Below, piece by piece: positions 8,293-19,600 of a stretch of 51,403 nucleotides of DNA (its first letter is position 1; each line of letters opens with the position of its first letter). The stretch is taken from assembly GCF_041807905.1 (NCBI RefSeq), contig NZ_JBGVSA010000027.1, forward strand, positions 1-51,403, in the 5' to 3' direction. This DNA is from JBGVSA01 sp041807905 (GTDB lineage Bacteria; Pseudomonadota; Gammaproteobacteria; Burkholderiales; Rhodocyclaceae). A program made the position numbers and the translations under genes. The notes below the pieces were generated by a model. The model searched no databases and had not been told where the DNA came from. It worked only from the letters and a program-made list of their open reading frames with translations.

Positions 8293-9588
8293 CTAGGCCT
8301 TGCCCGATGCGCGACGCAGCACGCGCGTGGAATCGTCCACCATCTTCTTGGCCGCGTCGGCCACATTCAGCTTGCCGTAGGCGAGCTGCTCGCCGATCGG
8401 ACGCATGACGCCGACGTCGATCTCGATGGCGCCCGCGGGCGATGCCGGTGGGTACTTCATGACGATCGGCTGGATGGTGTTGATGAAGTCCACCGACATC
8501 TTTTCGTACTCGTTGAGTTGCTTGTAGACCTCGGCGCGCACCTTCACGTTGGGCGGAATGCCACGCTCGACTTCGAGCACCTTGCCGGCGTCCATGTCAT
8601 TGACGAAGTAGTCGATGTACTTGGCAGCGGCTTCCGGGTTCTTTGCGTCCTTGCTGATGGCCAGGCTCAGCGCCGGGCGATAGAACAGACCCGAAGGCCC
8701 GTTGGGTTGCGTCACGGGCAGCGGAGCGATGCCGAGCTTCACGTCCGGCAGCAGCGAGTGGAAGGCGGTGAGCTGGCTGGAGAACAGCAGCGCGCACGAA
8801 CAGTTGCGCGAGTTCATCTCGCTCGAATCGGGATTGAGCATGTTCTTGGCGGAAAGATCGCCCGGCGTGCAACCACCCGCCTTCAGCAGCTTGTCCCAGT
8901 AGGTGTAGAACTCGCGCACGTCGTCCACATTGAAGCCGAGCTGCTGGTCTTCGGTGAAGAAGTTCTTGCCGCGTTGCGCCAGCCATGCCACCAGGATGTA
9001 GTTGGCGCGTGCCAGGTACGGCGCGCCCCAGTAGCGGTTCTTGCCTGAAGCCTTGGTGATTTCCACCGCCTGCCGCGCGAATTCGTCCCACGTCAGCCCG
9101 TACTTGGGCTCGGGGATGCCGGCCTTGGCGTAGGCGGCCTTGTCGTAAATCATCGCGAAGGAGTTCAGGCCCAGCGCCATGCCGGCCATCTTGCCGTCGA
9201 CCTTGCACAGGTCGAGCACGCCCTTGTCGAGGTCGGCCGTACGGATGACGCCCTTGGCGATGTAGTCATCCAGCGAGATCAGCGCGCGGCGCCGTGCATA
9301 GTCCGGCAGCGTGTTGGGTTCGAGCTGCACGATGTCCGGCATGTTGCCGCCGGCCATCGACGTGTTGAGCTTGGCCCAGTGATCGGCCGAAGCGCTGGAG
9401 GCCACGACGATACCCGGATGCGTCTTGTTGAAGAGCGCGTCGACCGCGTCGGTGCGCTTGACGCGATCCGGCGCGCCCCAATAGAACATGCGCATGTTGA
9501 TGTCGGCGGCCCATGCGCTCAGCGGACTGCATAGCGCGCCCGCGCCCGTGAGCAAACCCATTTTCAGCACATCGCGTCGTGTGGTCAT
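8293..9588 (-). CDS. Extracellular solute-binding protein of a carbohydrate ABC importer (Tat-type signal)
   Basis: Periplasmic ligand-binding subunit (431 aa) of the CUT1-type importer encoded upstream. The ATG at 9588 has an AGGAGA ribosome site 6-7 nt away and starts a signal peptide; the open frame upstream to 9762 is not coding. The leader reads MTTRRDVLKMG, a twin-arginine motif followed by a modest hydrophobic stretch and AWA cleavage, so export may use the Tat pathway. Motifs of family-1 binding proteins are seen: YWGAPDRVKR, MAGGNMPDIVQLE, YDKAAYAKAGI and the PEAAAKYIDYF stretch. Neighbours (GH88, DUF2264, LacI) suggest a uronic-acid oligosaccharide ligand. Confidence 0.85.
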   Translation of the reverse strand: MTTRRDVLKMGLLTGAGALCSPLSAWAADINMRMFYWGAPDRVKRTDAVDALFNKTHPGIVVASSASADHWAKLNTSMAGGNMPDIVQLEPNTLPDYARRRALISLDDYIAKGVIRTADLDKGVLDLCKVDGKMAGMALGLNSFAMIYDKAAYAKAGIPEPKYGLTWDEFARQAVEITKASGKNRYWGAPYLARANYILVAWLAQRGKNFFTEDQQLGFNVDDVREFYTYWDKLLKAGGCTPGDLSAKNMLNPDSSEMNSRNCSCALLFSSQLTAFHSLLPDVKLGIAPLPVTQPNGPSGLFYRPALSLAISKDAKNPEAAAKYIDYFVNDMDAGKVLEVERGIPPNVKVRAEVYKQLNEYEKMSVDFINTIQPIVMKYPPASPAGAIEIDVGVMRPIGEQLAYGKLNVADAAKKMVDDSTRVLRRASGKA

Positions 9589-9667
9589 TTCAAGTCTCCT
9601 GCCCGTGAGCACTCCTGGTGTTGTGACACTCGTTACCTGCTGCTGCCTGCCGCGCCGAAGCCGCACA

Positions 9668-10801
<1,134 letters not shown>

Positions 10802-10814
10802 CTTTACCTCTGAG

Positions 10815-11714
10815 TTATCGCTTCATACCCGTCGTCGCGATCCCTTCGATCAGCAGCCGCTGGAAGAACAGGAACACGAAGAACACCGGCAGCAGTGCCA
10901 GGCATGACATGGCGAACAGGCCGACCCAGTCCGATATGGCTGTCGAATCGACGAAGGAACGCAAGCCGAGTTGCACGGTGTACGACTTGGTTTCGTTCAG
11001 GAACACCAACGGGCCGAAGAAATCGCCCCAGCTCCAGATGAACGAGAAGATCGCGGCCGTGGCCAGCACCGGCGTCGACAAGGGCAGGATGATCCGGAAG
11101 TAGATGCGCCACGGTCCGCAGCCGTCCATGACAGCGGCTTCGTCCAGTTCGCGCGGAATCTGGCGGAAGAACTGCACCATCAGGAAGATGAAGAACGCGT
11201 CGCACGCAAAGAACTTGGGCACGATCAGCGGCAGGTAGGTGTCGATCCAGCCCATCTTCAGGAACATCACGTACTGCGGAATCAGCACGGCGTGCTGCGG
11301 CATCATCAGCGTGCCGAGCATGATGGCGAACCAGAAGTGCCGGCCGCGATAGTTCAGCCGGGTGAAGGCAAAAGCCGTCAGCGAGCACGACATCACGTTG
11401 CCGATGACGGTCAGCACCGCGATGATGAGCGAGTTCCAGGCGAAGGTGCCGAACGACACCTTCAGCGCGTTCCAGCCGGCGATGTAGTTTCGCGGGTTGA
11501 GCGTCTCGGGAATGATCGACAGATTGTTGTAGATCTCGCCGTTGGTGCGGAACGAACTGGCGAACATCCACAGCAGCGGATACAGCATGATGAAGGAGAG
11601 CGCGATCAGGACGGCGTGCAGCAGCGCGCTCCTGAAAAGACTGCTCTTCTGCACCTCGTCGTTTTCGCCCCGCATGGGCAATGCCGGGGTCGCGGCCACC
11701 GTTGCGTCAGTCAT
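10815..11714 (-). CDS. Carbohydrate ABC transporter permease (MalG/LacG class)
   Basis: Inner-membrane channel subunit, 299 aa from the ATG at 11714, which overlaps the end of the preceding permease gene by 8 nt (ATGACTGA). A longer frame to 11750 would begin inside that gene and lacks a better ribosome site. It shows a first membrane segment (LIALSFIMLYPLLWMFASSF), a periplasmic LNPRNYIAGWNAL stretch, and the EAA loop EAAVMDGCGPWRIYFRII. The FFQRLLIEGI ending is typical of MalG-type subunits. It pairs with the permease encoded just upstream. Confidence 0.88.
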   Translation of the reverse strand: MTDATVAATPALPMRGENDEVQKSSLFRSALLHAVLIALSFIMLYPLLWMFASSFRTNGEIYNNLSIIPETLNPRNYIAGWNALKVSFGTFAWNSLIIAVLTVIGNVMSCSLTAFAFTRLNYRGRHFWFAIMLGTLMMPQHAVLIPQYVMFLKMGWIDTYLPLIVPKFFACDAFFIFLMVQFFRQIPRELDEAAVMDGCGPWRIYFRIILPLSTPVLATAAIFSFIWSWGDFFGPLVFLNETKSYTVQLGLRSFVDSTAISDWVGLFAMSCLALLPVFFVFLFFQRLLIEGIATTGMKR

Positions 11715-12621
11715 CGTAGTGCACCCACAGTTTCGACGTGGCGAATGCAATCGCGGTGAACACGGCGATGATGATGACGAGAATCACCGCCAGCGCCGAC
11801 GCGTTGCCCATTCTCAGGAAGGCGAAGGCTTCCTGGTACAGATACAGCGTGTAGAACAGCGTGCTGTTCACCGGACCGCCCGTGCCATTGCTGACGATGA
11901 ATGCGGGCGTGAATGCCTTGAAGGCGTCGATGGTCTGCATGACCACGTTGAAGAACATCACTGGCGTGAGCAGCGGCAGCGTGATGCGGAAGAATTGCCG
12001 CACGCGGCTCGCGCCATCGATGCTGGCCGCTTCGTACATGTCGCGCGGAATCTGGCGCAGCCCGGCGAGGAAGATGATCATCGGCGAGCCGAACTGCCAC
12101 ACGCTCAGGATGACCAGCGTGTGCAAGGCGTGATCGGGTGTGGAGATCCACCCGGGCCCCTCGTAGCCGAGGTAGCGCATCAGGTAGGTCATGATGCCGT
12201 CCGTGGAAAAGAACTGTTGCCACAGGATGGCGATGGCGACGCTGCCGCCGAGCAGCGAAGGCAGATAGAAGATCGCGCGGTAGAGCGTGAGCCCCTTGAG
12301 GCCCTTGTTGAGCGCCATAGCAACGGCCAGCGCCATCAAGAGCTTGAGCGGCACCGACATGGCCACGTACATGAAGGTAACGTGCAGCGATTCGCGGAAT
12401 TTCGGGTCGTCCGTGGCGATCCGAACGTAGTTCTCCATCCCGACCCAGTACGGCGCGTTGACCAGGTCGTAGTCGGTGAACGACAGATAGATCGAGGCGA
12501 TCGTCGGCCCGAACGTGAAAACGAAGAAGCCCACCAGCCATACCGCCAGCAGGCTGTATCCATTCAGTTCGTTGGACCACCTCCCCTTGCGGTTTGGGGC
12601 CATCGCAGACGCCACACCCAT
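11707..12621 (-). CDS. Carbohydrate ABC transporter permease (MalF/LacF class)
   Basis: First gene of the leftward operon and the other half of the transport channel. The start chosen is the ATG at 12621 (MGVASAMAPNRKG) because a strong GGAGGAGGG ribosome site lies about 5 nt before it; the frame remains open to 12708. This gives 304 aa. It has an N-terminal membrane segment (YSLLAVWLVGFFVFTFGPTI), the SIYLSFTDYDL signature of sugar permeases and the EAA loop EAASIDGASRVRQFFRITL. It is transcribed divergently from the GH88 gene across an AT-rich 250-bp region that holds promoter-like elements. Confidence 0.88.
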   Translation of the reverse strand: MGVASAMAPNRKGRWSNELNGYSLLAVWLVGFFVFTFGPTIASIYLSFTDYDLVNAPYWVGMENYVRIATDDPKFRESLHVTFMYVAMSVPLKLLMALAVAMALNKGLKGLTLYRAIFYLPSLLGGSVAIAILWQQFFSTDGIMTYLMRYLGYEGPGWISTPDHALHTLVILSVWQFGSPMIIFLAGLRQIPRDMYEAASIDGASRVRQFFRITLPLLTPVMFFNVVMQTIDAFKAFTPAFIVSNGTGGPVNSTLFYTLYLYQEAFAFLRMGNASALAVILVIIIAVFTAIAFATSKLWVHYDD

Positions 12622-12752
12622 TCTTGCCCTCCTCCACCGCATCCCGCTTCTTCGGAACCACAGATAGAAGCCCGGTTTGTCTCGTGCATCTCCGCTGCCA
12701 TGCACCACACGAATAAATGTGATTTATGGATTGATCAGCTTGTGTGATCGAG

Positions 12753-12780
12753 AGTCTAGTACGACTAGTGGAAAAGTCAA
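12753..12780 (-). promoter_or_regulatory. Candidate promoter and operator of the importer operon
   Basis: On the minus strand, TTGACT (12780-12775) is followed after 16 nt by TAGACT (12758-12753), a reasonable sigma-70 promoter. An inverted repeat CTAGT-ACG-ACTAG (12756-12768) covers the spacer and touches the -10 box. That is a plausible repressor site for the LacI-family protein encoded at 14186. Only pattern reading supports it. Confidence 0.42.
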
Positions 12781-12805
12781 CGAAACAGATTTATTTTTTC
12801 GTCGA

Positions 12806-12833
12806 TTGAAATATTTTTCTTAACTGATAGAAT
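12806..12833 (+). promoter_or_regulatory. Candidate sigma-70 promoter of the GH88 gene
   Basis: TTGAAA (12806-12811), 16-nt spacer, TAGAAT (12828-12833), about 40 nt before the GH88 start codon. The surrounding DNA is strikingly AT-rich for this window, as expected for a regulated divergent promoter region. Confidence 0.5.
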
Positions 12834-12871
12834 TTTTCCTAGTGGGGGCATTCTCTTTCAGGAGCTGGGAC

Positions 12872-14062
12872 ATGATCGACACGAGGCAAATGGCATCCGA
12901 CGGCTACTTCAACCGCACGTCTTCATCCCGCACGGTCGCGGCGCATCAGGAGGCGCTCGAACGATGCGTGGCGCGCCTCAAGGCCATGATGCCGGTCGTG
13001 GGTCTGCGCAATCCGAAGATGGGCAGGAGCGACAACTCCTGGGAGTACTGCGGCCCCTTCGATTGGGTGATCAGCTTTCAGGCCGGCCAGTACTGGCTGG
13101 CGGCGCAACTGAGCGGCGACCCGGCATTCGTCGTGGCCGCCCAGGCGCGCCGGCAGGCTTTCCGCCACATCCTCGCTACACCGCTCGCCTGCGATCACGA
13201 CCTGGGATTCCAGTTCTCGCTCAGTTGCGTGGCGGACTGGAGGATGACCGGCAACGAGGCCGCGCGCGAACTCGCACTGAAAGCGGCGGATGTACTCAGC
13301 CGCCGCTTCGACGCCTCCGGCAATTACATCCGTGCCTGGAACCCGAAGCCCGGCAACCCTCAGGGTTCGCGTTTCACGGCCGGACGCATCATCGCCGACA
13401 CGCTGCAGAACCTGGCGCTGCTGTACTGGGCGAGCATCGAAACAGGAACGGCCGCGTATCGCGAGATCGCCGATGCGCATGCAATGACTTCGATGCGCCA
13501 CCTGGTCCGCGAAGACGGCAGCTCGTACCACACCTTCGTCTTCGATCCGGCCTCGGGCGAGCCGCGACAGGGCGAAACCCACCAGGGCCACGCCGATGAA
13601 TCGTTCTGGTCGCGCGGGCAGGCCTGGATGATCCACGGCTTCGCGCAGAGCTACCTCTACACCGGCAACCCGCTCTACAAGCAGACAGCCGAACGTCTGG
13701 CCGCGAAGTTCGAACAGAGCATGGGGCAGGACAAGGTACCGGCGTGGGATTTCTATCTGCCGGCCGATGCCAAGCCGTGGCGCGACAGTTCGGCGGGCGC
13801 CATCACCGGCGCCGGCCTGTACATCCTCGCCTCGGTGAGCGCCGACGAAGATCGCCGCCGCTGGACCGCCTTCGCCGACCGCCTGCTCGACGGCCTGCTG
13901 GAAACCTGTGACCTGACGCGCGACCCGAAGGCGCAGGGCATGCTCGCGCACGGCGCCGCGCACGTGCGGTCCGGCGTGCACGACAACATGCTGCCTTACG
14001 GCGACTACTACTTCATGGAAGCGCTGATGCGCTCGCAGGGGCACACACAGTTCTTCTGGTAA
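12872..14062 (+). CDS. Glycoside hydrolase family 88 protein (unsaturated glucuronyl hydrolase)
   Basis: Cytoplasmic enzyme (no signal peptide, 396 aa) expected to hydrate and thereby cleave the delta-4,5-unsaturated uronic acid at the non-reducing end of oligosaccharides made by polysaccharide lyases. The ATG at 12872 has AGGAG 7 nt upstream; a GTG at 12842 is less likely. Two Asp in the right context stand out: Asp110 in HDLGFQF and Asp176 in GRIIADTLQNLALLYWAS, corresponding to the catalytic pair of Bacillus UGL (D88 and D149). FWSRGQAWMIHGFAQSY and the C-terminal NMLPYGDYYFMEAL are also family features. GH105 (rhamnogalacturonyl hydrolase) is the main alternative. It is divergent to the importer operon and followed by the LacI gene, so the three likely form one utilisation unit. 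Confidence 0.87.
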   Translation: MIDTRQMASDGYFNRTSSSRTVAAHQEALERCVARLKAMMPVVGLRNPKMGRSDNSWEYCGPFDWVISFQAGQYWLAAQLSGDPAFVVAAQARRQAFRHILATPLACDHDLGFQFSLSCVADWRMTGNEAARELALKAADVLSRRFDASGNYIRAWNPKPGNPQGSRFTAGRIIADTLQNLALLYWASIETGTAAYREIADAHAMTSMRHLVREDGSSYHTFVFDPASGEPRQGETHQGHADESFWSRGQAWMIHGFAQSYLYTGNPLYKQTAERLAAKFEQSMGQDKVPAWDFYLPADAKPWRDSSAGAITGAGLYILASVSADEDRRRWTAFADRLLDGLLETCDLTRDPKAQGMLAHGAAHVRSGVHDNMLPYGDYYFMEALMRSQGHTQFFW

Positions 14063-14073
14063 CGGGATGCACT

Positions 14074-14112
14074 GGATGCCGTCGGTGACGGCATCCCCCG
14101 GCGCGCGTTTTT
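14074..14112 (+). terminator. Terminator-like hairpin after the GH88 gene
   Basis: GGATGCCGTC (14074-14083) pairs perfectly with GACGGCATCC (14087-14096) with a 3-nt loop. A TTTTT run comes only at 14108-14112, eleven nt after the stem, so this is not a textbook intrinsic terminator. It may still end or process the GH88 transcript before the regulator gene. Confidence 0.45.
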
Positions 14113-14139
14113 GATAAACCGATCAGCTTGAGGAAGAAT
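14111..14139 (+). promoter_or_regulatory. Candidate promoter of the LacI-family gene with shared 10-mer in the spacer
   Basis: TTGATA (14111-14116), 17-nt spacer, AAGAAT (14134-14139). The spacer contains GATCAGCTTG (14121-14130), a 10-mer that also occurs at 12733-12742, just downstream of the candidate promoter of the importer operon. A shared operator for autoregulation and operon control is possible. Confidence 0.4.
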
Positions 14140-14185
14140 AGCCGTCTGCTTTTGGGCACATCGAAAGAGGACAGAGAGACAGTGA

Positions 14186-15232
14186 ATGGCGAGCTCACCC
14201 AGTAAACCGGCCGAAACCCTGAGGTTGCGACACATCGCGCAAGCGACAGGCTTGTCGATCGGCACCATCTCGAAGGTGCTGAACGGCCGCGAAGGGGTCA
14301 GCGAAGAGAATCGCGAAAAGGTCCGCCAGGCGGTGAGCGAGCTGGGCTTCACGCGCTGGCCGACGATGAAGCCGGCTGAGAACCTCGTCCGCTCGATCAC
14401 CGTCATCACATACAGCGTCGGCACCTACGGCGGTACGTTCTACGAGAACGTCGTCAAATCGATGATCGAAACCGGCCGTCGGCGCGGGATCACCATCGAG
14501 GTCAACATGCTGATGTTGCCCCTCGGGCAAACGGATATCTCGGACATGCACCTGTTCCAGAACGGCGTGCCCGAAGCGCTGATCCTGCTCGGCGTCGACC
14601 AGCGCCCGGTGCTCGACCGCGTGGCCGCGCTCGGCTGCCCGACGATCCTCGTCAACGGCATCGATCCGATGATGCGTTTCGACAGCATCTGCCCCGACTA
14701 CTACCTCGGTGGCTATCTGGCCACGCAACACCTGCTCGACCTGGGACATCGCGACATCGTGCACGTCGGCACCAAGCGGCGCCTGACGCTGGACCTGCGC
14801 CGCCAGGGATTCGTCGCCGCACTCGCGCACGCGGGCATCCAGTACGATCCGGAACGCCACTACGTCAACATCGGCTCGCAGGTGTTCGCCACGCTCGACG
14901 ACAGCATCCTCGATTCGCAGATCGACGCCTCCGGCAAGCTCAGGAGCACGGCCTTCTTCGCCGTCGCTGACGAGGTCGCCATCAACGTGATGCAGAAACT
15001 CACCGTGCGGGGCTTTTCGGTGCCGGGCGATGCATCCGTCATCGGTTTCGATGATCTGTCGGTCAGCGCCTACTGCATCCCGGCCCTGACCACTCTGCAT
15101 TCCGACCTCACGCTGCTCGGGCAATTGGCCGTGGACTCGCTGATCGACCGCGCCGCCAATCCGCAGAAGCATATCTCGCGCATCTCCATCGGCACCTCGC
15201 TGGTGCTGCGCGACTCCACCGCCTCCGTGTAG
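14186..15232 (+). CDS. LacI-family transcriptional regulator
   Basis: A 348-aa repressor-type protein. The N-terminal helix-turn-helix (about residues 13-35) reads LRHIAQATGLSIGTISKVLNG, the classical LacI recognition-helix layout, followed by the hinge region VRQAVSELGF. The rest has the periplasmic-binding-protein fold: the segment before YENVVKSMIETGRRRGITIEV, ILVNGIDPMMRFDSICPDYYLGGYLATQHLLDLGH, and SVIGFDDLSVSAYCIPALTTLHSD, all LacI-family landmarks. Located directly after GH88 and near the importer operon, it most likely controls the locus in response to a uronate-type ligand. Candidate operators are noted at 12753-12780 and 14111-14139. Confidence 0.88.
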   Translation: MASSPSKPAETLRLRHIAQATGLSIGTISKVLNGREGVSEENREKVRQAVSELGFTRWPTMKPAENLVRSITVITYSVGTYGGTFYENVVKSMIETGRRRGITIEVNMLMLPLGQTDISDMHLFQNGVPEALILLGVDQRPVLDRVAALGCPTILVNGIDPMMRFDSICPDYYLGGYLATQHLLDLGHRDIVHVGTKRRLTLDLRRQGFVAALAHAGIQYDPERHYVNIGSQVFATLDDSILDSQIDASGKLRSTAFFAVADEVAINVMQKLTVRGFSVPGDASVIGFDDLSVSAYCIPALTTLHSDLTLLGQLAVDSLIDRAANPQKHISRISIGTSLVLRDSTASV

Positions 15233-15250
15233 CAGCGACAACAGGGCCTA

Positions 15251-16690
15251 TCAGTTGCCCTTGGCGCTGCCCAGTTGCTGCAACTCCTGCGGCAGCCCGC
15301 CCCAACCGCCGCCCAGCGCCTTGATGAGCGTAATGCTGGCCGTGTACTGCCGCCCCAGTAGCTGGTAGGCCGCGCGCTCGTTGCTGTTGGTGGCGGCCTG
15401 CGCCACCACCACGTTCACGTAGGTGATCATGCCGGCGCGATACTGGTTGAGCGTGATGCGCTCGGCCTCGCGCGCGGCGGCCACGGCGCGTTGCTGGACC
15501 TGGTATTCCTGCGCGTAGATGCGCAGCGCGGCGAGATTGTCCTCGACCTCCTGCAAGCCGCCCAGCACCGTCTGCCGATACTGGGCCACCGATGCGTCGT
15601 AGGCCGCCCGCGCCTGATCCACGCGAGCGCTGCGCGCGCCACCATCGATCAGCGTCTCGGCCAGCGCGCCGCCAATGGCCCACACGCGGTTGGGCAGGCT
15701 GATCCAGTTGGCCAGTTCGCTGCCGACGAAACCGCCCGTCGCACTGAGCGTGAGCTTGGGGTAGTACGCCGCCTGCGCCACGCCGATCTGCGCGTTGGCG
15801 GCAGCCACTTTGCGCTCGGCCGCTGCGATGTCGGGACGACGTTCGAGCAGTTGCGACGGAAGTTGCGCCGGAATCGCGGGCAGCTTCACGACCAGCGGCG
15901 CGCGGGCGAGCGAAAAATTGGCGGGCGCCTTGCCGATGAGAATGGCGATGGCATGCTCGTACTGCGTGCGCGACACGTCGAGATCGATCAGGCTGGCGCG
16001 CGCCGACTCCAGTTGCGTCTGCGCCTGTGCGACGTCGGCCGAACTCACGATACCGGCGGCACGCTGGTTCTGCGTCAGTTGCAGCGAACGCTCATACCCT
16101 TCGACGGTGTTCGTCTGCAGCGTGCGGAATTCGTCCGTCACGCGTAGCTGGAAATACGTCTGGACGAGCTGAGCCTCGGCGGCGAGGCGTACCGAAGCAA
16201 GCGTCCCGGCATTCGATTGCGCCGTGGCGTCGCTCGATTCCACGCTGCGCGCAACCTGCCCCCACAGGTCAGGCACCCAGCTCGCGTCGAGCACGCTGAG
16301 CTTGTCGCTGTTGCCGAGGGATGCGGCCTTGCTGCTGCTCCCCGTCGTCCGCGAGCGTTGCATCGAGCCATCGATGGCCACTGTCGGTGAGTAGGCCGAT
16401 TCGGCCGAAGCCACCGCCGCCTGCGCCTGCCGGTATTGCGCCAGCGCGACCGCGACATTCTGATTGGCCGGCGCGACCTGTGCGGCAAGTCCGTTCAGCA
16501 CGGGGTCGCCATAGACCTCCCACCACGCGCCGCGCGGTGCCGTATCGCTGGGTTCGGCAAGCTTCCAGTTGGGGTCTTCCTTGTAGCTGGCCGATATCGG
16601 TGCGTCGGGCCTCACATAGTCGGGGCCGACGGTGCATGCCGACAGCAGCGCGGCAATCAAGGGAATCGAAATACGCAGTGTTGGAGTCAT
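15251..16690 (-). CDS. RND efflux outer-membrane lipoprotein (NodT/OprM family)
   Basis: Outer-membrane channel for the tripartite efflux pump encoded just upstream. The start is the ATG at 16690, which overlaps the stop of the mdtC-like gene (ATGA). The 479-aa product begins MTPTLRISIPLIAALLSACTVGPDY: a lipoprotein signal with lipobox LSAC, then the near-universal VGPDYVRP of this family. Two OEP repeats follow, each rich in long Ala/Gln coiled-coil helices (QNVAVALAQYRQAQAAVASAESAY; ERRPDIAAAERKVAAANAQIGVAQAAYYP). The end (QLLGRQYTASITLIKALGGGW) is also typical. E. coli mdtABC uses the unlinked TolC, so here the operon carries its own channel, as in the MuxABC-OpmB type. Confidence 0.9.
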   Translation of the reverse strand: MTPTLRISIPLIAALLSACTVGPDYVRPDAPISASYKEDPNWKLAEPSDTAPRGAWWEVYGDPVLNGLAAQVAPANQNVAVALAQYRQAQAAVASAESAYSPTVAIDGSMQRSRTTGSSSKAASLGNSDKLSVLDASWVPDLWGQVARSVESSDATAQSNAGTLASVRLAAEAQLVQTYFQLRVTDEFRTLQTNTVEGYERSLQLTQNQRAAGIVSSADVAQAQTQLESARASLIDLDVSRTQYEHAIAILIGKAPANFSLARAPLVVKLPAIPAQLPSQLLERRPDIAAAERKVAAANAQIGVAQAAYYPKLTLSATGGFVGSELANWISLPNRVWAIGGALAETLIDGGARSARVDQARAAYDASVAQYRQTVLGGLQEVEDNLAALRIYAQEYQVQQRAVAAAREAERITLNQYRAGMITYVNVVVAQAATNSNERAAYQLLGRQYTASITLIKALGGGWGGLPQELQQLGSAKGN

Positions 16691-19600
16691 ACGGGCGAGT
16701 CCGAAACGCGCTGTCTGGTGCGCGTGCGTTGCCAGGCGCGACCGCACCACAGGCGGAAGCGGTCGAGATAGAGATAGACCACCGGCGTGGTGTAGAGCGT
16801 GAGCAATTGCGAGAGCATCAGGCCACCGATGATGGCGATGCCCAGCGGGCGGCGCAGCTCGGCGCCGTCGCCGGCACCGATGGCCAGCGGCACTGCGCCG
16901 AAGACGGCGGCCAGCGTCGTCATCATGATCGGGCGGAAGCGCAGCGAGCAGGCCTTGAGGATTGCCGAGCGCGAATCGAGCCCTTCGCGGCGTTCGGCGT
17001 CGAGCGCGAAGTCGATCATCATGATGGCGTTCTTCTTGACGATGCCGATCAGCAGCAGCACACCGATGAGCGCGATGATGGAGAACTCGGTCTTGAACAG
17101 CAGCAACGCCAGCAAGGCGCCGACGCCCGCCGACGGTAGCGTCGAGATGATGGTGAGCGGGTGGACGTAGCTCTCGTACAAAATGCCCAGCACGATGTAG
17201 ACCGCGAGCACGGCAGCGAGGATCAACCACGGCAGGCTCGCCAGCGTGGCCTGGAATGCCTTGGCCGTGCCCTGGAAGCTGCCGTGGATGGTGCTGGGCA
17301 CGCCGATCTTGGCCAGCGCGTCTGTCACCGCCGCCTGCGCCTGCGACAGCGACACGCCATCCGGCAGATTGAATGAAATCGTCGATGCGGCGAAGCCGCC
17401 CTGGTGATTCACGCCGAGCGAAGTGTAGGTCGGCGTGTAGCGCGCGAAGGCCGAGAACGGCACCACCTCATCGCGCGAGTTGACCACGAAGAGCTGGTCC
17501 AGCGCCTCCGGCCCCTGGCGGAAATTCTTGTCGACCTCCATCACCACGCGGTACTGGTTGAGCGGCCGGTAGATGGTCGATACCTGACGCTGACCGTAGG
17601 CGTTGTTGAGTGCGGCATCGACCGCGCGCGTGGTCAGGCCCAGCCGCGACATCGCGTCGCGATCGAGCGTGATGGTCGTCTGCAGGCCTTTCTCCTGCTG
17701 GTCGGTATTCACGTCTTCGAGCTGCGGCAGGTTGGAGAGCGCGACGCGGATCTTCGGCTCCCAGTCGCGCAACTGCGCCAGGTCGTCGGCCTGCAGCGTG
17801 AATTGATACTGTGCGTTGGCCTGCCGGCCGCCGATGCGAATGTCCTGCACAGCCTGCAGGAAAAGCTTGGCGCCCGGCTCCCGGTCGAGCTTCACGCGCA
17901 GACGATCGATGACCTGCTGTGCGCTCTCGCCGCGTTCGGCAAGCGGCTTCAACTGAATGAACATCTGACCGCTATTGGTGCGGCTGCCGCCGGTGAAGCC
18001 GGTCACGCTATCCACGGCCGGGTCGGCCTGGATGATCTTCATGAAGTCCGCCAGCTTCACGCGCATGGCCTGGAACGAAATGCTCTGGTCGCCCTGGATC
18101 GAGCCGTTGACGCGGCCGGTATCCTGCTGCGGGAAGAAACCCTTCGGCACGATGGCGTACAGATACACGTTGAGGCACACGGTGGCGATCAGCACGGCCA
18201 GCGTGATGAAGCTGTGCTTCATGGTCCACGCCAGCGAACGCTGGTAGCCCGATTGCAGCGCAGTGAACGCGCGCTCGCTCCATGCGTGCCAGCGCGAAGG
18301 CTTCGCGTCCGGCACCGGGGCGCGCAGCAGGCGGGCGCACATCATCGGCGTGGTGGTGAGCGAAATCGCCAGCGAAATGAGGATGGCCACCGACAACGTG
18401 ATGGCGAATTCGCGGAACAAGCGCCCGACAATCCCCCCCATCAACAGGATCGGAATGAACACCGCGATCAACGACAGACTCATCGACAGCACGGTGAAGC
18501 CCACTTCGCGCGCGCCTCGCAAGGCCGCCTGGAATGGTGAGATGCCTTCTTCGATGTGGCGCGAGGCGTTTTCCAGCACCACGATGGCGTCGTCCACGAC
18601 GAAGCCGGTCGCGATCGCCAGCGCCATCAGAGACAGGTTGTTGAGCGAGAAGCCGCACAAGTACATCGCGGCGAAGCTGCCCACCAGCGACACCGGCACC
18701 GCCACTGCCGGGATCAGCGTCGCGCGCGCATTGCGCAGGAAAACGAACACCACCGCGATCACCAGCAACACTGCGATCACCAGGGAGCGCTCCACCTCGT
18801 GCAGCGAGGCGCGGATGGTGGGCGAGCGATCCATCGCCACCTGCAGGTTCATCGACGCGGGAATCTCGCCTTCGAGGCGCGGCATCAACGCCTTGACGCG
18901 ATCGACCGTCTCGATGATGTTGGCACCCGGCTCACGATAGAGCACCAGCAGCACCGAAGGCTTGCCGTTGGCCGAGCCGGCATTGCGCTCGTCCTGCGTG
19001 CCTTCGCTCACGCGCCCCACGTCGGACAGGCGCACCGCCGCACCGTTGCGGTAGGCGACGATCAGCGGCTGGTAGTCGGCGGCGGCGGAAGCCTGGTCGT
19101 TGGCGTAGATCTGCCAGCGACGGCCGTCGGCTTCGAGCGCGCCCTTGGGCCGGTTGGAATTGCTGTTGGCAATGGCCGTGCGCACATCCTCGGTCGACAC
19201 GCCGTAACGTGCCAACTGCTGCGGGTTGAGATCCACCCGCACGGCCGGCAATGCGCTGCCCGACACACTCACGTCACCAATGCCGTCGACGTGCAGCAAC
19301 TCTTGCGCAAGGAAGGTCGACGCGCGGTCGTACAACTGCCCTTGCGTGGCCGAGTCGGACGTCAGCGCCAGGATCATGATGGGCGCATCGGCAGGGTTCA
19401 CCTTCCGGTACGTCGGATTGCGCGGCATGGTCGGCAGGTTGGCGCGCGCGGCGTTGATGGCGGCCTGCACGTCGCGCGCCGCGCCATTGATGTCGCGCGA
19501 CAGATCGAACTGCAACACGATGCGGGCCGAGCCCAGCGCGCTGGTCGAGGTCATTTCCGTCACGCCGGCGATGCGGCCCAGCGTGCGTTCCAGCGGCGTG

